Assembly: GCF_900101505.1 (NCBI RefSeq)
Contig: NZ_FMZI01000003.1
Coordinates: 310,001-374,000, forward strand
Reading direction: 5' to 3'
Length of the DNA stretch: 64,000 bases
DNA from: Antarctobacter albus
Lineage (GTDB): Bacteria > Pseudomonadota > Alphaproteobacteria > Rhodobacterales > Rhodobacteraceae
The notes beneath the pieces were generated by a model, which did no database searches, was not told the origin of the DNA, and was given only the letters and a program-made list of their open reading frames with translations. Shown piece after piece: positions 19,778 to 30,164 of this stretch. A program made the position numbers and the translations under genes. Each line of letters begins with the position of its first letter. Positions within the stretch are counted from its first letter, which is position 1.

Positions 19778-21724
19778 TCAGTCCAGCTGACCTTCCGCCT
19801 TGAGCGCCGCTTCCTTCTCGGGGTTCACCCACCAGAAGCTCAGATAGCCCAGTCCGTAGGGCGGGATCTGTTCGGGGCGTTCGTACATGTCGTAGTAGGC
19901 GACCCAGTGGTCGGCGATATACCCGGTCGGGATCACGAAGAACTCGTAGCGCAGCGCGCGGTCCAGCGCCATCAGCGCGACGTCGGTATCCGCCTGGCTC
20001 TGGGCGTCGAAACTGGCCTCGATGATCGCGTCGACCAGCGGGCTGGCAAGGCCCGCGGGGTTGAACAGGCTGAACTCGGCCTCGCGCGATCCGTACATCT
20101 GCGTCAACCCGCCGCCGGTGGACAGGAAGGCGCCATAGCGGGTGGAGTAAAGCACGTCGTAATCGCGTTCACGGCGGCGCAGCGTGTATTGCGAGGGGTC
20201 GATCCGTTCAAAGGTTGCATCGACACCGATCTGGACGAGGTTGCGGACAAAGGACTCGTGCATCGCCTCGACCGAGGGTTCGATATTGGTCGGGATCAGC
20301 ATGTTGACCTTCAGCGTGTCGCCATCCGCATTGCGGCGGATGCCGTCGTCGCCCACTTCCCAGCCGGCCTCGGACAAGAGCCGCGAGGCCGCGCGCAGGT
20401 TGCCACGGTCGGGCAGGCGGGCAGGGTCGGAAGAGTGCATCACCCGCACCGGTTCTTCCAGAAGGTCCGCGGGCACGATGTCACCCAGGCTCTTGAGGAA
20501 TTTCAGTTCCGCGCCCTCGGGCACGTCCTTGGCCTCGACCGGGGTGCCCTCGACGAATGAGCTGCGCGGGGAATACAGCCCGTAGAGCAGCGACTCGTTC
20601 GACCACTCGAAGTTGTAGGCAAGGGCAATCGCCTCGCGCACGCGCTTGTCCTGCAACTGCGGCTTGGCCAGGTTGAAGACGAACCCGGTCGGGTTCGGCG
20701 GGCTGCCGTCGGGGATTTCCTCCAGCTTGACGACGCCTTCATCGACCTTGGGGAAGTTATAGGCGGTCGCCCATTGCTTGGGATCGCTTTCCACCTTGAA
20801 GGTATAGGTCCCGGCCTTGAACGCCTCGAAAGACGCGGTCTGGTCGGCGAAATACTCGACCCGGATGCTGTCGTAATTGTAGCGGCCGGCGTTGTAGGGC
20901 AGGTCCTTGCCCCAGTACTCGGTATCGCGTTCATAGACGATGTGACGGTTCACCTCGTAGGTTTCCAGCTTGTAGGGGCCGGACCCCAGCGCCACCTCCA
21001 GCCGCGGCTCGTCCAGGCGGCGGTTTTCCGGGTCGGCTTCGAACCATGCCTTTGAAAACACCGGGGTCGAGCCCACGGTCTCGATCCGCGACCGTTTGGT
21101 CAGCTCGGGGTTGAAGGTGAATTTCACTGTGTAAGTGTCCAGCGCCTCGGCGCTGGTGACCATGCGACCGACCGCCTGCGCGTAGGACGGCAGGCCCTGG
21201 GTGATGAACAGCTTGTGCGAATAGACCACGTCCTCGGCTGTGACAGGGGTGCCGTCCCAAAACTTGGCGTCCTCACGCATGTGAAAGATCACCCAGTCGC
21301 GGCTTTCGGGGTATTCGATGCTCTCGCAGAGGATGCAGTAGTACTGGCCAACCGAATCCTCGACCGACTCGATCAGCTGGTCATACATCACCGTGGTCAG
21401 GGTGCCGGGGCGGCCCTTGCGCGAATAGGGGTTGAGGCTGTCGAAGGTGCCGGTGGCGCCGATCACCAGTTCGCCGCCCTTGGGGGCGTCCGGGTTGACG
21501 AAATCGAAATGCGCATAGTCCGCCGGGTAGTCCAGGTTGCCGAAATAGGAATAGCCATGCGAGGTGACGATCTTTTCGTCTCCGTCCTGAGCCAGAGCGG
21601 CCACGCCCAGCAACGCCACGCCGATGGCAAGGGCCCCGGTGGCGACGAACCGAAGGTCCGGCAGGGCGCGGGCCCGGGTCGTGCTGCGGCGATGTGGTCG
21701 TTTGGCCTGGATCGTCATGGTCAT
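19778..21724 (-). CDS. yejA: Peptide-binding periplasmic protein YejA
   Basis: 648-aa SBP_bac_5 family protein, long as is typical for YejA. The N-terminus is basic and then hydrophobic (about residues 27-48, ending GVAALAQ), an export signal. The mature part has HGYSYFGNLDYPADYAHFDFVNPDAPKGG, split here as the family's GNL-Y and PDAPKGG segments. YejABEF takes up peptides, including microcin C-like compounds in other bacteria; the natural substrate here is unknown. First gene of the operon. Confidence 0.92.
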   Translation of the reverse strand: MTMTIQAKRPHRRSTTRARALPDLRFVATGALAIGVALLGVAALAQDGDEKIVTSHGYSYFGNLDYPADYAHFDFVNPDAPKGGELVIGATGTFDSLNPYSRKGRPGTLTTVMYDQLIESVEDSVGQYYCILCESIEYPESRDWVIFHMREDAKFWDGTPVTAEDVVYSHKLFITQGLPSYAQAVGRMVTSAEALDTYTVKFTFNPELTKRSRIETVGSTPVFSKAWFEADPENRRLDEPRLEVALGSGPYKLETYEVNRHIVYERDTEYWGKDLPYNAGRYNYDSIRVEYFADQTASFEAFKAGTYTFKVESDPKQWATAYNFPKVDEGVVKLEEIPDGSPPNPTGFVFNLAKPQLQDKRVREAIALAYNFEWSNESLLYGLYSPRSSFVEGTPVEAKDVPEGAELKFLKSLGDIVPADLLEEPVRVMHSSDPARLPDRGNLRAASRLLSEAGWEVGDDGIRRNADGDTLKVNMLIPTNIEPSVEAMHESFVRNLVQIGVDATFERIDPSQYTLRRRERDYDVLYSTRYGAFLSTGGGLTQMYGSREAEFSLFNPAGLASPLVDAIIEASFDAQSQADTDVALMALDRALRYEFFVIPTGYIADHWVAYYDMYERPEQIPPYGLGYLSFWWVNPEKEAALKAEGQLD

Positions 21725-21889
21725 CTCCCTGTCAACCGGCGGTTCGGCCCGGTAATTGAGCGGTATTCTTTGTTAATTCTAAGCTAAGTTTTCCGCGCGA
21801 CCACATTCAAGACGAGATTACGGAAACGTCAACGCCTTAAGGGGGCTCCGCCACCGTGTCTGCGGCAGCCTGCGCGGCAATTGCGCATG

Positions 21890-21915
21890 AAAAAGGCCGC
21901 CCGGTCGGGGCGGCC
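21890..21915 (-). terminator. Terminator of the cytochrome c gene
   Basis: On the minus strand, GGCCGCCC and GGGCGGCC arms with a short loop are followed by a T-run, 27 bases after the stop codon at 21942. Confidence 0.85.
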
Positions 21916-21941
21916 CTTTGAAAGCGCGCGATGCGGTCGGA

Positions 21942-22454
21942 TCAGCCGCCGGTCGTCTGCAGGTAGGCGATCAGGTTCACGCGATCCTCGGCCTTGGGCA
22001 GGCCGGCAAAACCCATCGCGGTGCCGGGTGCGAAGCCGCGCGGGTTTTCGAGGAAGTGGAACAGGTTTTCCGGCGTCCACACGTCCGCCGCCTGTTCCAG
22101 GGCGCCCGAATAGCCAAAGCCTTCCACGGCATCCACAGCGCGTCCAACCACACCGTCGAGGTGCGGGCCGACGGCGTCGGAGCCGTCCAGCTTGTGGCAG
22201 GCGCGGCACTTGCCCCAGACGCGTTCGCCCTTGCCGGCATCGGCCGAGGCCATCAGCGCGGCGAAATCAACCTCTTCCTCTTCGACGGGTTCGCCGTCTT
22301 CCACCTGGATCGCAAAGCCTGCGGCATGTTCCTCGCCGCCGTGGCCGCCGCCGGTGTGGTACAGGCTCTCCGCAGCCCATTTGCCCATCAGGAAGATCAG
22401 CAAGGCGCCGCACAGGCCGCCGACGATCTTGGTAAAGGTCATGGTATCGAACAT
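21942..22454 (-). CDS. Membrane-anchored cytochrome c (c552/cytochrome cy type)
   Basis: 170-aa protein with an uncleaved N-terminal membrane helix (about residues 8-26), an acidic linker (VEDGEPVEEEEVDF) and a class I cytochrome c domain with heme site C83-RAC-H87 and likely methionine ligand M147 in GTAMGFAGL. Such anchored cytochromes carry electrons from the bc1 complex to terminal oxidases, so it may feed the cbb3 oxidase. It is divergent from pheA, a pairing common in Rhodobacteraceae. Confidence 0.92.
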   Translation of the reverse strand: MFDTMTFTKIVGGLCGALLIFLMGKWAAESLYHTGGGHGGEEHAAGFAIQVEDGEPVEEEEVDFAALMASADAGKGERVWGKCRACHKLDGSDAVGPHLDGVVGRAVDAVEGFGYSGALEQAADVWTPENLFHFLENPRGFAPGTAMGFAGLPKAEDRVNLIAYLQTTGG

Positions 22455-22577
22455 GGGAAGCCCTGTCTGCTTGGATCTCTGTCGGGCGCGTATCTATTGC
22501 TTTCCATCCCCTTGGGCAAGCGGTAGAAGGCGCGACCAATCGCCCGCGTGCGGCGGGATTTGCGACGAGGGCCACAG

Positions 22578-23411
22578 ATGACACAGCGGATCGCCTTCCA
22601 GGGAGAGCTTGGCGCCTATTCCCACCAGGCCTGCACCGAGGCCCGTCCGGGCGCCGAGGTGCTGCCCTGCCGGAACTTCGAGGACGTAATTTCCGCGGTG
22701 CGCGAGGGCCGGGCGGACCTTGCCATGTTGCCGGTCGAGAATTCCACCTACGGGCGCGTCGCGGACATTCACCGGCTGCTGCCGGAATCGGGCCTGCGCA
22801 TTGTCGACGAGGCCTTTGTGCGCGTGCACATCAGCCTAATGGCACTGCCCGGCGTGCAGATCGAGGAGCTGGAGCGGGTGCGCGCGCACCTGGTGCTCTT
22901 GCCGCAGGCGCAGAGTTTCCTGTCGAAATACGGCATCCAGGGAATCGCCGCGGCGGACAGCGCCGGGGCAGCCGCCGAGCTGGCCAAGGCGGAACTGCGC
23001 GATGAGGGCGTGCTGGCATCGGACCTCGCGGCCGAGATCTACGGGCTGCACATCCTGGCCCGCCACATCGAGGATCACGCCCACAACACCACGCGTTTCC
23101 TGTTGATGGCGCCGGAACCCGACATCTCGCGCCGGGGCAGCCACGGGATGATGACCACCTTCATCTTCCAGGTGCGCAACATCCCGGCCGCGCTCTACAA
23201 GGCGATGGGCGGTTTCGCGACCAACGGTGTCAACATGACCAAGCTGGAAAGCTACATGGTCAACGGCTCCTTCACCGCGACGCAATTCTATGCCGACATC
23301 GAGGGCCACCCCGAAGATCCCGGCGTCAAGCGCGCGCTCGAAGAGCTGGATTACTTCACCGACATGCTGGACATCCTGGGCGTCTATCCGCGCGATCCCA
23401 AGCGCGACTGA
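22578..23411 (+). CDS. pheA: Prephenate dehydratase
   Basis: 277-aa monofunctional enzyme of phenylalanine synthesis (prephenate to phenylpyruvate). I chose ATG 22578 (MTQRIAFQGELGAYSHQAC); the frame is open ten codons further upstream. The catalytic T172-R173-F174 motif (NTTRF) is present and residues 195-270 form an ACT regulatory domain (FQVRNIPAALYKAM), the usual site of feedback inhibition by phenylalanine. No chorismate mutase domain is present. The 266 bases after it hold no gene I can support. Confidence 0.94.
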   Translation: MTQRIAFQGELGAYSHQACTEARPGAEVLPCRNFEDVISAVREGRADLAMLPVENSTYGRVADIHRLLPESGLRIVDEAFVRVHISLMALPGVQIEELERVRAHLVLLPQAQSFLSKYGIQGIAAADSAGAAAELAKAELRDEGVLASDLAAEIYGLHILARHIEDHAHNTTRFLLMAPEPDISRRGSHGMMTTFIFQVRNIPAALYKAMGGFATNGVNMTKLESYMVNGSFTATQFYADIEGHPEDPGVKRALEELDYFTDMLDILGVYPRDPKRD

Positions 23412-23677
23412 TCCCGGCCCGTGGCTCAGACCGCGTGGGGCCGGTCGATGCTGGGGGCGGTTGCCGAGGGCTGGGCTGGATCACAAGCAGGATGACCCCG
23501 TCTCCCCGTTTCCAAGGGCAGACACCGTGTGCCGTGAGGACATTCCGACCAGGCCGGATCGGGGGCAGCGGCTACACTCAAACCCGGGCCTATGCCGGGT
23601 TGGGTAACCAAAAGCGTGACGATCAGCATGGAAAGAGAGCAGTCACCAATTCTTTGGCGACCGATGGGGCTGCCCCG

Positions 23678-24133
23678 TCAGATCAGCAATCCGCCCGCCC
23701 CCTCGTGACGCAGCAGCCAGACCTTGGTCTCGACCCCGGTGCCGCCGGAAAACCCGCCCAGCCCGTCGCGGCCCAGCACGCGGTGGCAGGGGATGATCAG
23801 GGCAATCGGATTGCCGCCACAGCCGCGCCCCACTGCCTGTGGCGGCGCGCCAAGGGTGCGGGCGATGTCGCCATAGGTCAGGGTCTCGCCAAAGGGGATC
23901 GCGGCGATCTGTGCGCAAACCTGTTGCTGAAAGGGGCTTGCCGCCACCCGCAGGGGCAGGTCGAAGGTGGTCAGGCGCCCGGCGAAATAGGCGGCCACCT
24001 GGTCCGCCGCGCGTCGCAGCAAGGGTGTCGCGTCGCTTGCATCGCTCCGGGTCCAGGTGGCCCGGGTTATGGCGCCTTCGGTTTCGGTGATCTCGAAGGG
24101 GCCGGTAGGGGTGTCGATGCAGGTCCGCGGCAT
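23678..24133 (-). CDS. ogt: Methylated-DNA-protein cysteine methyltransferase
   Basis: 151-aa Ogt/MGMT family DNA repair protein that removes alkyl groups from O6-alkylguanine by transferring them to its own cysteine. The active site PCHRV is at 115-119 (C116), preceded by the helix-turn-helix segment FGETLTYGDIARTLG. The N-terminal domain is short but typical. It converges on pheA from the other side of a gene-free 266-base gap. Confidence 0.92.
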   Translation of the reverse strand: MPRTCIDTPTGPFEITETEGAITRATWTRSDASDATPLLRRAADQVAAYFAGRLTTFDLPLRVAASPFQQQVCAQIAAIPFGETLTYGDIARTLGAPPQAVGRGCGGNPIALIIPCHRVLGRDGLGGFSGGTGVETKVWLLRHEGAGGLLI

Positions 24134-24340
24134 CAGTCAGCCCAAACCCGGATCGCGGCGTGCCGCCGGCGCTGTGCCAAGGGGGCGAGGCCAGTCAGTG
24201 GGTTCTGCCGGGGGCTATTGCTGGGCCATGTCATGCCGAAACGCTAGGGGCCTGCGACGCGGCGCACAAGTTTCATGTCGCAAACGGTGCGGACCGGGCA
24301 CAGGGTGTCGTCGCAGGCTGGCCACAAACAGGAGGTACGG

Positions 24341-25285
24341 ATGCAGACGGGATTCATCGGACTGGGCGCGGTGGGCGCCAAGCTGGCAGGCAATCTGCTG
24401 CGCAACGACGTCGGGCTGACGGTCTTCGACCTTGACGAAACGCGGCTGGCCGGGATGGCCGCGGCGGGCGCCGAGGCGGCGGCATCGGCGGCAGAGGTCA
24501 TGGCCCGCTGCGACGTGGTCATCACTTCCTTGCCCAGTCCCGCCGCCTCGGAGGCGGTTCTGGCCGAGATGCTGCCCGAGATGGGGCCGGGCAAGACCTG
24601 GGTCGAGATGTCGACCACCGACCCGGCGGTGATCGTGGCCCAGGCGGCGCGGGTGGCCGAAACCGGCGCCGTCGCCATCGAGGCACCGGTCTCGGGCGGG
24701 TGCCACCGGGCGGCGACGGGCAATATCTCGGTCTTTTGCGGCGCGCCGCGCGACAGTTTCGAGGCGGTTCTGCCGCTGTTGACGATCCTCGGGCGACAGG
24801 TGCTGCACACCGGCGAGGTCGGCACCGCCTCGCGCCTGAAGGTCATGACCAACTACCTGGCCACCGCCAACCTGCTGACGCTGTGCGAGGCCCTGGCGAC
24901 GATGCAGGCGGCGGGGCTGGACATGGCCACGACCTATGAAGCGATCCGCATTTCCTCGGGCAATTCCTTTGTCCATGAGACCGAAAGCCAGTTGATCCTG
25001 TCCGGCAGCCGCGACGTGGACTTCGCGCTGGACCTGGTGATGAAGGATATCGGCCTGTTCCAGGCGCTGGCAGATGAGCATGGCGTGCCGCTGGAACTCT
25101 CGCCTCTGGTGATCTCGATGATCCGCGACGGCCAGCAGCGGATGGGCGACCGGGCCCAGTCCGACCGGATGATCGAACGTCTGGAGGACGCGGCGGGCCT
25201 GTCCGTGCGGGCGCCTGGTTTTCCCAAGGTGCTGGTGGACGAAGAACCTTCCGCGCGCGGCGCGGAGGTGGTGGTGCGGCGCTAG
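24341..25285 (+). CDS. NAD(P)-dependent beta-hydroxyacid dehydrogenase
   Basis: 314-aa member of the 3-hydroxyisobutyrate dehydrogenase family. Start ATG 24341 follows GGAGG by five bases. Seen: Rossmann motif GFIGLGAVGAKLAG (residues 4-17), substrate segment APVSGG (115-120) and catalytic lysine K167 in SRLKVMTNYL. Known substrates include 3-hydroxyisobutyrate, tartronate semialdehyde and succinic semialdehyde; the true one cannot be read from the sequence. Upstream is the divergent ogt gene; downstream is rfbD, converging. Confidence 0.9.
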   Translation: MQTGFIGLGAVGAKLAGNLLRNDVGLTVFDLDETRLAGMAAAGAEAAASAAEVMARCDVVITSLPSPAASEAVLAEMLPEMGPGKTWVEMSTTDPAVIVAQAARVAETGAVAIEAPVSGGCHRAATGNISVFCGAPRDSFEAVLPLLTILGRQVLHTGEVGTASRLKVMTNYLATANLLTLCEALATMQAAGLDMATTYEAIRISSGNSFVHETESQLILSGSRDVDFALDLVMKDIGLFQALADEHGVPLELSPLVISMIRDGQQRMGDRAQSDRMIERLEDAAGLSVRAPGFPKVLVDEEPSARGAEVVVRR

Positions 25286-25315
25286 CCCGGGCGCAATGCG
25301 CGCGGCGGACGCGGC

Positions 25316-26161
25316 CTAGAGACGATCGAGGTCCCGCAATACCTCGTCGAGATCCGCCTGCCAGTCCGGACGGCCCAGGTTGAAGGCCCGCGTAAGCGCC
25401 GTGTTGTCCAGACGCGAGTTGTGCGGGCGGGCCGCCGGGGTGGGGTAGGCGCTGCTGGGAATATCCGCCACCTCGGGCGTCCGTCCCGTACGGGCAAAGA
25501 CCGCGCGGGCGAAATCGGCCCAGCTGACATCCGGCCCGCCGGACAGGTGATAGGTGCCGGTCCTGTCCGGATGCAGACACAGCGCCTCTGCCACGGTCAG
25601 GCAGACCCGCGCGATGGCGGCGGCAGAGGTGGGGCCGCCCACCTGGTCGGCGACGATACTCAGCCGGTCGCAATCTTTGCCCAGTCGCAGCATCGTCTTG
25701 ACGAAGTTGTTGCCGTGCGCGGAAAAAACCCATGAAGTCCGCAGGATGGCATGGGAGCCGCCCGCCGCGCGGATGCCGGTTTCGCCGGCCAGTTTCGACC
25801 GGCCATAGGCATTGATCGGACGGGTGGGATCGTCCGGCGACCAGGGGCGGGTGCCCGACCCGTCAAAGACATAGTCGGTCGAGATATGGACCAGTGGGGT
25901 CCCGATCGCCGCGCAGGCGCGGGCCATCGCGGCTGGGGACGCGCCGTTGATCGTGGTGGCCAGCGGCTCTTCGTCTTCGGCCCGATCGACCGCCGTGTAG
26001 GCGGCGGCGTTGATGACGACCCGGGGCTGGCGGGTGCGGATGGCCTCGGCGCAGGCCCCGGGGTCCGCCAGATCGGCCTGGTCGCGCCCCAAGGCGGTGA
26101 CATCGCCCAGGCGTTGCAACTCTGTCGCGACCTGTCCGGTCCGGCCGAAGACCAGGATCAT
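25316..26161 (-). CDS. rfbD: dTDP-4-dehydrorhamnose reductase
   Basis: 281-aa NAD(P)H-dependent reductase that makes dTDP-L-rhamnose, last step of the pathway. Start at 26161 gives [19 protein letters not shown] with its nucleotide-binding loop; YGRSKLAGE carries the Tyr-xxx-Lys pair. The ATG overlaps the rfbB stop by 4 bases (ATGA). Part of the rfbC-rfbB-rfbD operon. Confidence 0.95.
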   Translation of the reverse strand: MILVFGRTGQVATELQRLGDVTALGRDQADLADPGACAEAIRTRQPRVVINAAAYTAVDRAEDEEPLATTINGASPAAMARACAAIGTPLVHISTDYVFDGSGTRPWSPDDPTRPINAYGRSKLAGETGIRAAGGSHAILRTSWVFSAHGNNFVKTMLRLGKDCDRLSIVADQVGGPTSAAAIARVCLTVAEALCLHPDRTGTYHLSGGPDVSWADFARAVFARTGRTPEVADIPSSAYPTPAARPHNSRLDNTALTRAFNLGRPDWQADLDEVLRDLDRL

Positions 26162-27201
26162 GCGCCCACCCCCAGCCGTTCTCCCACGCCCTGGCGGGCC
26201 TGCAGGGCGCGCCACCACGGCTCGTTCGCAAGATACCAGTCGACGGTCTTTTCCAGCCCTTCCTCCACCGTCACCGAGGGCCGCCAGCCCAGTTCCTCGC
26301 GGATGCGTGCCGGGTCGATGGCATAGCGGGCGTCATGGCCGGGCCGGTCGGTGACGAAGGTGATCAGGTCGGCATGGGACCCGCTGTCTCGCGGGCGCTT
26401 CCGGTCGAGGATCGCGCAGAGCGTCCGCACCAAGTCGAGGTTCGCGCGCTCGTTCTCGCCACCGATGTTGTAGCTGCGCCCCACCGCGCCCCTTTGCACC
26501 ACCAAGAGCAGCGCCTCTGCGTGGTCCTCGACATAAAGCCAGTCGCGCACGTTCGAGCCGTCCCCGTAGATCGGCAGCGGCTTGCCCGCCAGCGCGTTCA
26601 GGATCACCACGGGGATCAGTTTCTCGGGGAAATGGAAGGGGCCGTAGTTGTTCGAGCAATTGGTCAGGACGACGGGCAGGCCGTAGGTTTCGTGCCAGGC
26701 GCGCACCAGGTGGTCCGACCCGGCCTTGGACGCCGAATAGGGCGAGCGCGGATCATAGGGCGTCTCCTCGGTGAACTGTCCCTCCGCGCCCAGCGAGCCA
26801 AAGACCTCGTCGGTGGAAATATGGTGAAAGCGGAAGCCCTCGGGCCGGCCCTCGCGGGTCCAGTAGGTGCGCGCCGCCTCCAGCAGGTGGAAGGTGCCCA
26901 TGACATTGGTGTCGATGAAGGTGCCCGGCCCGTCGATCGAGCGGTCGACATGGCTTTCGGCCGCCAGGTGCATCACCGCGTCCGGGCGATGCTGCGCGAA
27001 GATCCGGTCCAGCGCGGCGCGGTCACGGATGTCCGCATGTTCAAAGGCATAGCCGGGATCGTCCGCGACCGAGGCCAGGTTGTCGAGACAGGCGGCATAG
27101 GTCAGCGCATCCAGGTTCACCACCTCGTGCCCTGCGGCAATCGCCTGCCGCACCACCGCCGAACCGATGAACCCGGCGCCGCCCGTGACCAGCAGTTTCA
27201 T
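26158..27201 (-). CDS. rfbB: dTDP-glucose 4,6-dehydratase
   Basis: 347-aa extended SDR that converts dTDP-glucose to the 4-keto-6-deoxy sugar. Start at 27201 ([14 protein letters not shown]). The TDE catalytic group is at 130-132 ([10 protein letters not shown]) and Y155-xxx-K159 in YSASKAGSD. It overlaps rfbC and rfbD by 4 bases on each side, so the three are translationally coupled. Confidence 0.96.
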   Translation of the reverse strand: MKLLVTGGAGFIGSAVVRQAIAAGHEVVNLDALTYAACLDNLASVADDPGYAFEHADIRDRAALDRIFAQHRPDAVMHLAAESHVDRSIDGPGTFIDTNVMGTFHLLEAARTYWTREGRPEGFRFHHISTDEVFGSLGAEGQFTEETPYDPRSPYSASKAGSDHLVRAWHETYGLPVVLTNCSNNYGPFHFPEKLIPVVILNALAGKPLPIYGDGSNVRDWLYVEDHAEALLLVVQRGAVGRSYNIGGENERANLDLVRTLCAILDRKRPRDSGSHADLITFVTDRPGHDARYAIDPARIREELGWRPSVTVEEGLEKTVDWYLANEPWWRALQARQGVGERLGVGA

Positions 27202-27767
27202 GACGTGCCTTCCCAGGTGAAAGGGCTGTTCAGCTTGTCGAACAGCGGTGCCGCAGCGTCCTTTTCGCTCAGGATCGGAAACCCCTCCAGGCCCCAGTCG
27301 ATGCCGATGGCGGGATCGTCGAAACGCACCGCGCCTTCGCAGTCGGGGGCGTAGTAATCCGAGCACTTGTAGATCACTTCGGTGTCGGGCGCGCGCGTGA
27401 CGAACCCGTGCAGGAACCCGCGTGGCACCAGCATTTGCTTGCCATTCTCGGCGCTCAACTCGACCCCGATCCAGTTGCCATAGGTCGGAGAGCCCATCCG
27501 GATGTCCACCGCCACGTCGAAAAGCCGCCCGCGCCCGCAGCGCACCAGCTTGTCCTGGGCATAGGGGGGCGCCTGGAAATGCAGCCCGCGCAGGGTGCCG
27601 GCCTCGGCCGAGAGCGAGTGGTTGTCCTGCACGAAATCCAGGTCGATCCCGTGTTCGGCCATGCGCTTGCGGTTCCAGCTTTCGCTGAAATAGCCGCGCG
27701 CATCGCCGAACCGGCGCGGCGTCAGGATGAGCACACCGGGCAAGGCGGTGGCTTGAACGTCGAGCAT
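27198..27767 (-). CDS. rfbC: dTDP-4-dehydrorhamnose 3,5-epimerase
   Basis: 189-aa RmlC cupin-fold epimerase. The conserved segments [21 protein letters not shown] and GTLRGLHFQ are present, as is the C-terminal [10 protein letters not shown]. First gene of the rfbCBD operon and divergent from rfbA across 162 bp, so both transcripts start in that gap. Confidence 0.95.
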   Translation of the reverse strand: MLDVQATALPGVLILTPRRFGDARGYFSESWNRKRMAEHGIDLDFVQDNHSLSAEAGTLRGLHFQAPPYAQDKLVRCGRGRLFDVAVDIRMGSPTYGNWIGVELSAENGKQMLVPRGFLHGFVTRAPDTEVIYKCSDYYAPDCEGAVRFDDPAIGIDWGLEGFPILSEKDAAAPLFDKLNSPFTWEGTS

Positions 27768-27929
27768 AGGGCCCCCATCGGTCCAGAGTTCGGCGCCCTT
27801 TTAACCAAGTCAGGCGGCAACAGTAAGGCGCAAGCGGGGCGTCAGCGTACGGATTGTTTCCCCTTTCGCCAAACTCTTGACAGAGTAGGGGGGCACTAGG
27901 GGCGGAACACGGGGATTTCAGGGGGTCGC

Positions 27930-28805
27930 ATGACCAGGCGCAAGGGCATCATTCTGGCGGGGGGATCGGGCACGCGGCTGTACCCGATCACGATGGGCAT
28001 CTCGAAACAGCTGGTGCCGATCTACGACAAGCCGATGATCTTCTACCCTCTCTCGGTGCTGATGCTGACCGGCATCCGCGAGATCTGCATCATCACCACG
28101 CCACAGGACCAGGAACAGTTCCGCCGCACGCTGGGCGATGGCAGCCAGTGGGGACTGTCGCTGGACTATGTGGTGCAGCCCTCTCCGGACGGGCTGGCGC
28201 AGGCCTATCTGCTGGCCGAATCCTTTCTCAATGGCGCGCCCTCGGCTATGGTGCTGGGGGACAACATCTTTTTCGGCCACGGGCTGCCGGAACAGCTGCG
28301 CACTGCCGATGCGCAAGAGGCGGGCGGCACGGTCTTCGGCTACCGGGTCGCCGATCCGGAACGCTACGGCGTGGTGGACTTCGGCCCCGATGGCACGGTG
28401 CGCTCGATTATCGAGAAGCCGACAAAGGCACCGTCACCCTACGCGGTCACCGGGCTCTATTTCCTCGACGGCAGCGCGCCGGACCGGGCGCGCGCGGTTG
28501 CCCCCTCGGCACGTGGAGAGCTGGAAATCACGTCGCTCCTGGAGATGTACCTGCACGAAGGGCTGCTCAACGTGCAGCAGATGGGGCGCGGCTATGCCTG
28601 GCTGGACACCGGCACGCATGGCTCGCTTCTGGATGCGGGCAATTTCGTCCGCACCCTGTCGGAACGGCAGGGCCAGCAGGTTGGCTGCCCCGAAGAGATC
28701 GCTTATCAACAGGGCTGGATAGATGCGGATGCCTTGATGGAACGCGCCCGCATGTTCGGAAAATCCGGCTACGGCGCCTACCTGGCGCGACTGGTAGAGA
28801 CATGA
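27930..28805 (+). CDS. rfbA: Glucose-1-phosphate thymidylyltransferase
   Basis: 291-aa RmlA enzyme that makes dTDP-glucose from glucose-1-phosphate and dTTP, first step toward dTDP-rhamnose for surface polysaccharide. Nucleotide loop [12 protein letters not shown] is at about 10-21; KPMIFYPLS and the C-terminal [11 protein letters not shown] are typical. It is split from rfbCBD and instead overlaps the next gene, a CaiD-like hydratase, by 4 bases (ATGA). Confidence 0.95.
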   Translation: MTRRKGIILAGGSGTRLYPITMGISKQLVPIYDKPMIFYPLSVLMLTGIREICIITTPQDQEQFRRTLGDGSQWGLSLDYVVQPSPDGLAQAYLLAESFLNGAPSAMVLGDNIFFGHGLPEQLRTADAQEAGGTVFGYRVADPERYGVVDFGPDGTVRSIIEKPTKAPSPYAVTGLYFLDGSAPDRARAVAPSARGELEITSLLEMYLHEGLLNVQQMGRGYAWLDTGTHGSLLDAGNFVRTLSERQGQQVGCPEEIAYQQGWIDADALMERARMFGKSGYGAYLARLVET

Positions 28806-29584
28806 GCGATGTAGCGACAGAGCGGCGCGGGCGCGTGCTGCTGGTGACTTTGGACCGGCCCAAGGCCAACGCGATCGACGCCGCCACCAGCATCGCGCTG
28901 GGTGAGGCGTTTCGCTGCCTGCAAGAGGACGACACGCTCTCCGTCGGCATCGTGACCGGGGGCGGTGAACGCTTCTTTTCCGCCGGCTGGGACCTCAAGG
29001 CCGCCGCCGAAGGCGAGGCGGCGGATGCGTACCAGGGCGTCGGCGGCTTCGCCGGACTGACCGAATACTGGGACCTGACCAAACCCGTCATCGCCGCCGT
29101 CAACGGGCTGGCGCTGGGCGGCGGGTTCGAGCTGGCGCTGGCGGCGGACATGATCGTCGCCGCCGACCACGCCGAGTTTGCCCTGCCCGAGGCCACCATC
29201 GGCGTCGTGCCCGACAGCGGCGGGGTGATCCGCCTGCCGCGCCGCCTGCCGCGCGCGGTGGCGATGGAAATGCTGATGACCGGCCGCCGCGCCGGGGCCG
29301 AAGAGCTGCACCGCTGGGGCGTCGTCAATACCGTGGTGCCCGCGGATCGGCTTATGGACGCCGCGCTGGAGCTGGCAAACCGTGTCGCCGCCTCCGCGCC
29401 TCTCTCGCTGCAGGCGATCAAGGAAATCGACCGCGCCACCGACGGGCTGGGCGAGTGCGCAGCCTTTGACCGCATGCGCGCCGGCAACCTCTGCGCCTAC
29501 GGGCGCGTCTACGCCAGCGAGGACGCCGTAGAGGGCATCGCCTCGGTTTCCGAAAAGCGCGACCCGGTCTGGAAGGGCCGCTGA
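28802..29584 (+). CDS. Enoyl-CoA hydratase/isomerase, carnitinyl-CoA dehydratase (CaiD) type
   Basis: 260-aa crotonase-fold enzyme. The sequence follows CaiD closely: [30 protein letters not shown] (oxyanion hole), the [13 protein letters not shown] and [13 protein letters not shown] segments, and the C-terminus [10 protein letters not shown]. CaiD dehydrates carnitinyl-CoA to crotonobetainyl-CoA. No caiA, caiB or carnitine transporter is nearby, so carnitine use is an inference from similarity. Start ATG overlaps the rfbA stop; its stop overlaps the thioesterase start (TGATG). Confidence 0.85.
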   Translation: MSDVATERRGRVLLVTLDRPKANAIDAATSIALGEAFRCLQEDDTLSVGIVTGGGERFFSAGWDLKAAAEGEAADAYQGVGGFAGLTEYWDLTKPVIAAVNGLALGGGFELALAADMIVAADHAEFALPEATIGVVPDSGGVIRLPRRLPRAVAMEMLMTGRRAGAEELHRWGVVNTVVPADRLMDAALELANRVAASAPLSLQAIKEIDRATDGLGECAAFDRMRAGNLCAYGRVYASEDAVEGIASVSEKRDPVWKGR

Positions 29585-30102
29585 TGCTGGAGACCGAAAC
29601 CTTCCTGCACGATTGGACAGGAGAGATCGCGGCCCCTCTGACCCTTGTCCGCAATAGGGTCAAACCCGAGTGGGTGGACGAATACCGCCACCTGAACATG
29701 GCCCACTACCTGACCATCTGCGACCAGGCAAACTGGGCCTTCTGGAACTGGATCAACGCGCCCGTCCAGACGATCGAGGCCCGCGCGGGCCATGAATACG
29801 CCATCGTCGAGAACCACGTCACCTATACCGGCGAACTGGCGGAAGGCGCGGCGTTTTCCATCCAGACGCAGCTTCTGGACCTGGACGCCAAGCGGTTCGT
29901 CCTCTTTCACCGCGTGCTGGACGCCGATGGCAGGCCAAGCGCCACCAACGAGACCAAGATGCTGGGCTTCAACCTCGACACCCGCCGCGCCGAGGCCTGG
30001 CAGCCGCAGGTCGCCGAAAGGCTGGCGAAGGTGCTGGCGGCACATCGCGCGCTGGGCACCCCGCCCGAGGCCGGGCAGGGGATCGCGCTGAAGCATCGCT
30101 GA
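29584..30102 (+). CDS. Hotdog-fold acyl-CoA thioesterase
   Basis: 172-aa 4-HBT family thioesterase, single hotdog domain at about residues 20-145. The active-site region reads PEWVDEYRHLNMAHYLTICD, a variant of the usual D-x-x-G/N-H-x-N pattern. Coupling with the CaiD-like gene (stop and start share one base) suggests it releases the acyl group made by, or related to, that enzyme; betainyl-CoA thioesterases of carnitine breakdown are of this type. The substrate is inferred only. Confidence 0.8.
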   Translation: MLETETFLHDWTGEIAAPLTLVRNRVKPEWVDEYRHLNMAHYLTICDQANWAFWNWINAPVQTIEARAGHEYAIVENHVTYTGELAEGAAFSIQTQLLDLDAKRFVLFHRVLDADGRPSATNETKMLGFNLDTRRAEAWQPQVAERLAKVLAAHRALGTPPEAGQGIALKHR

Positions 30103-30164
30103 GCCTTTACAATCGCGCGGCCACGCCCGAGTTTCGTCTCCACGTCAGCAGGAGGAGACGACAG

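Noticed and set aside
27877-27882. TTGACA as -35 element of rfbA
   Set aside because: No matching -10 hexamer at 16-18 bases, so not reported as a promoter.
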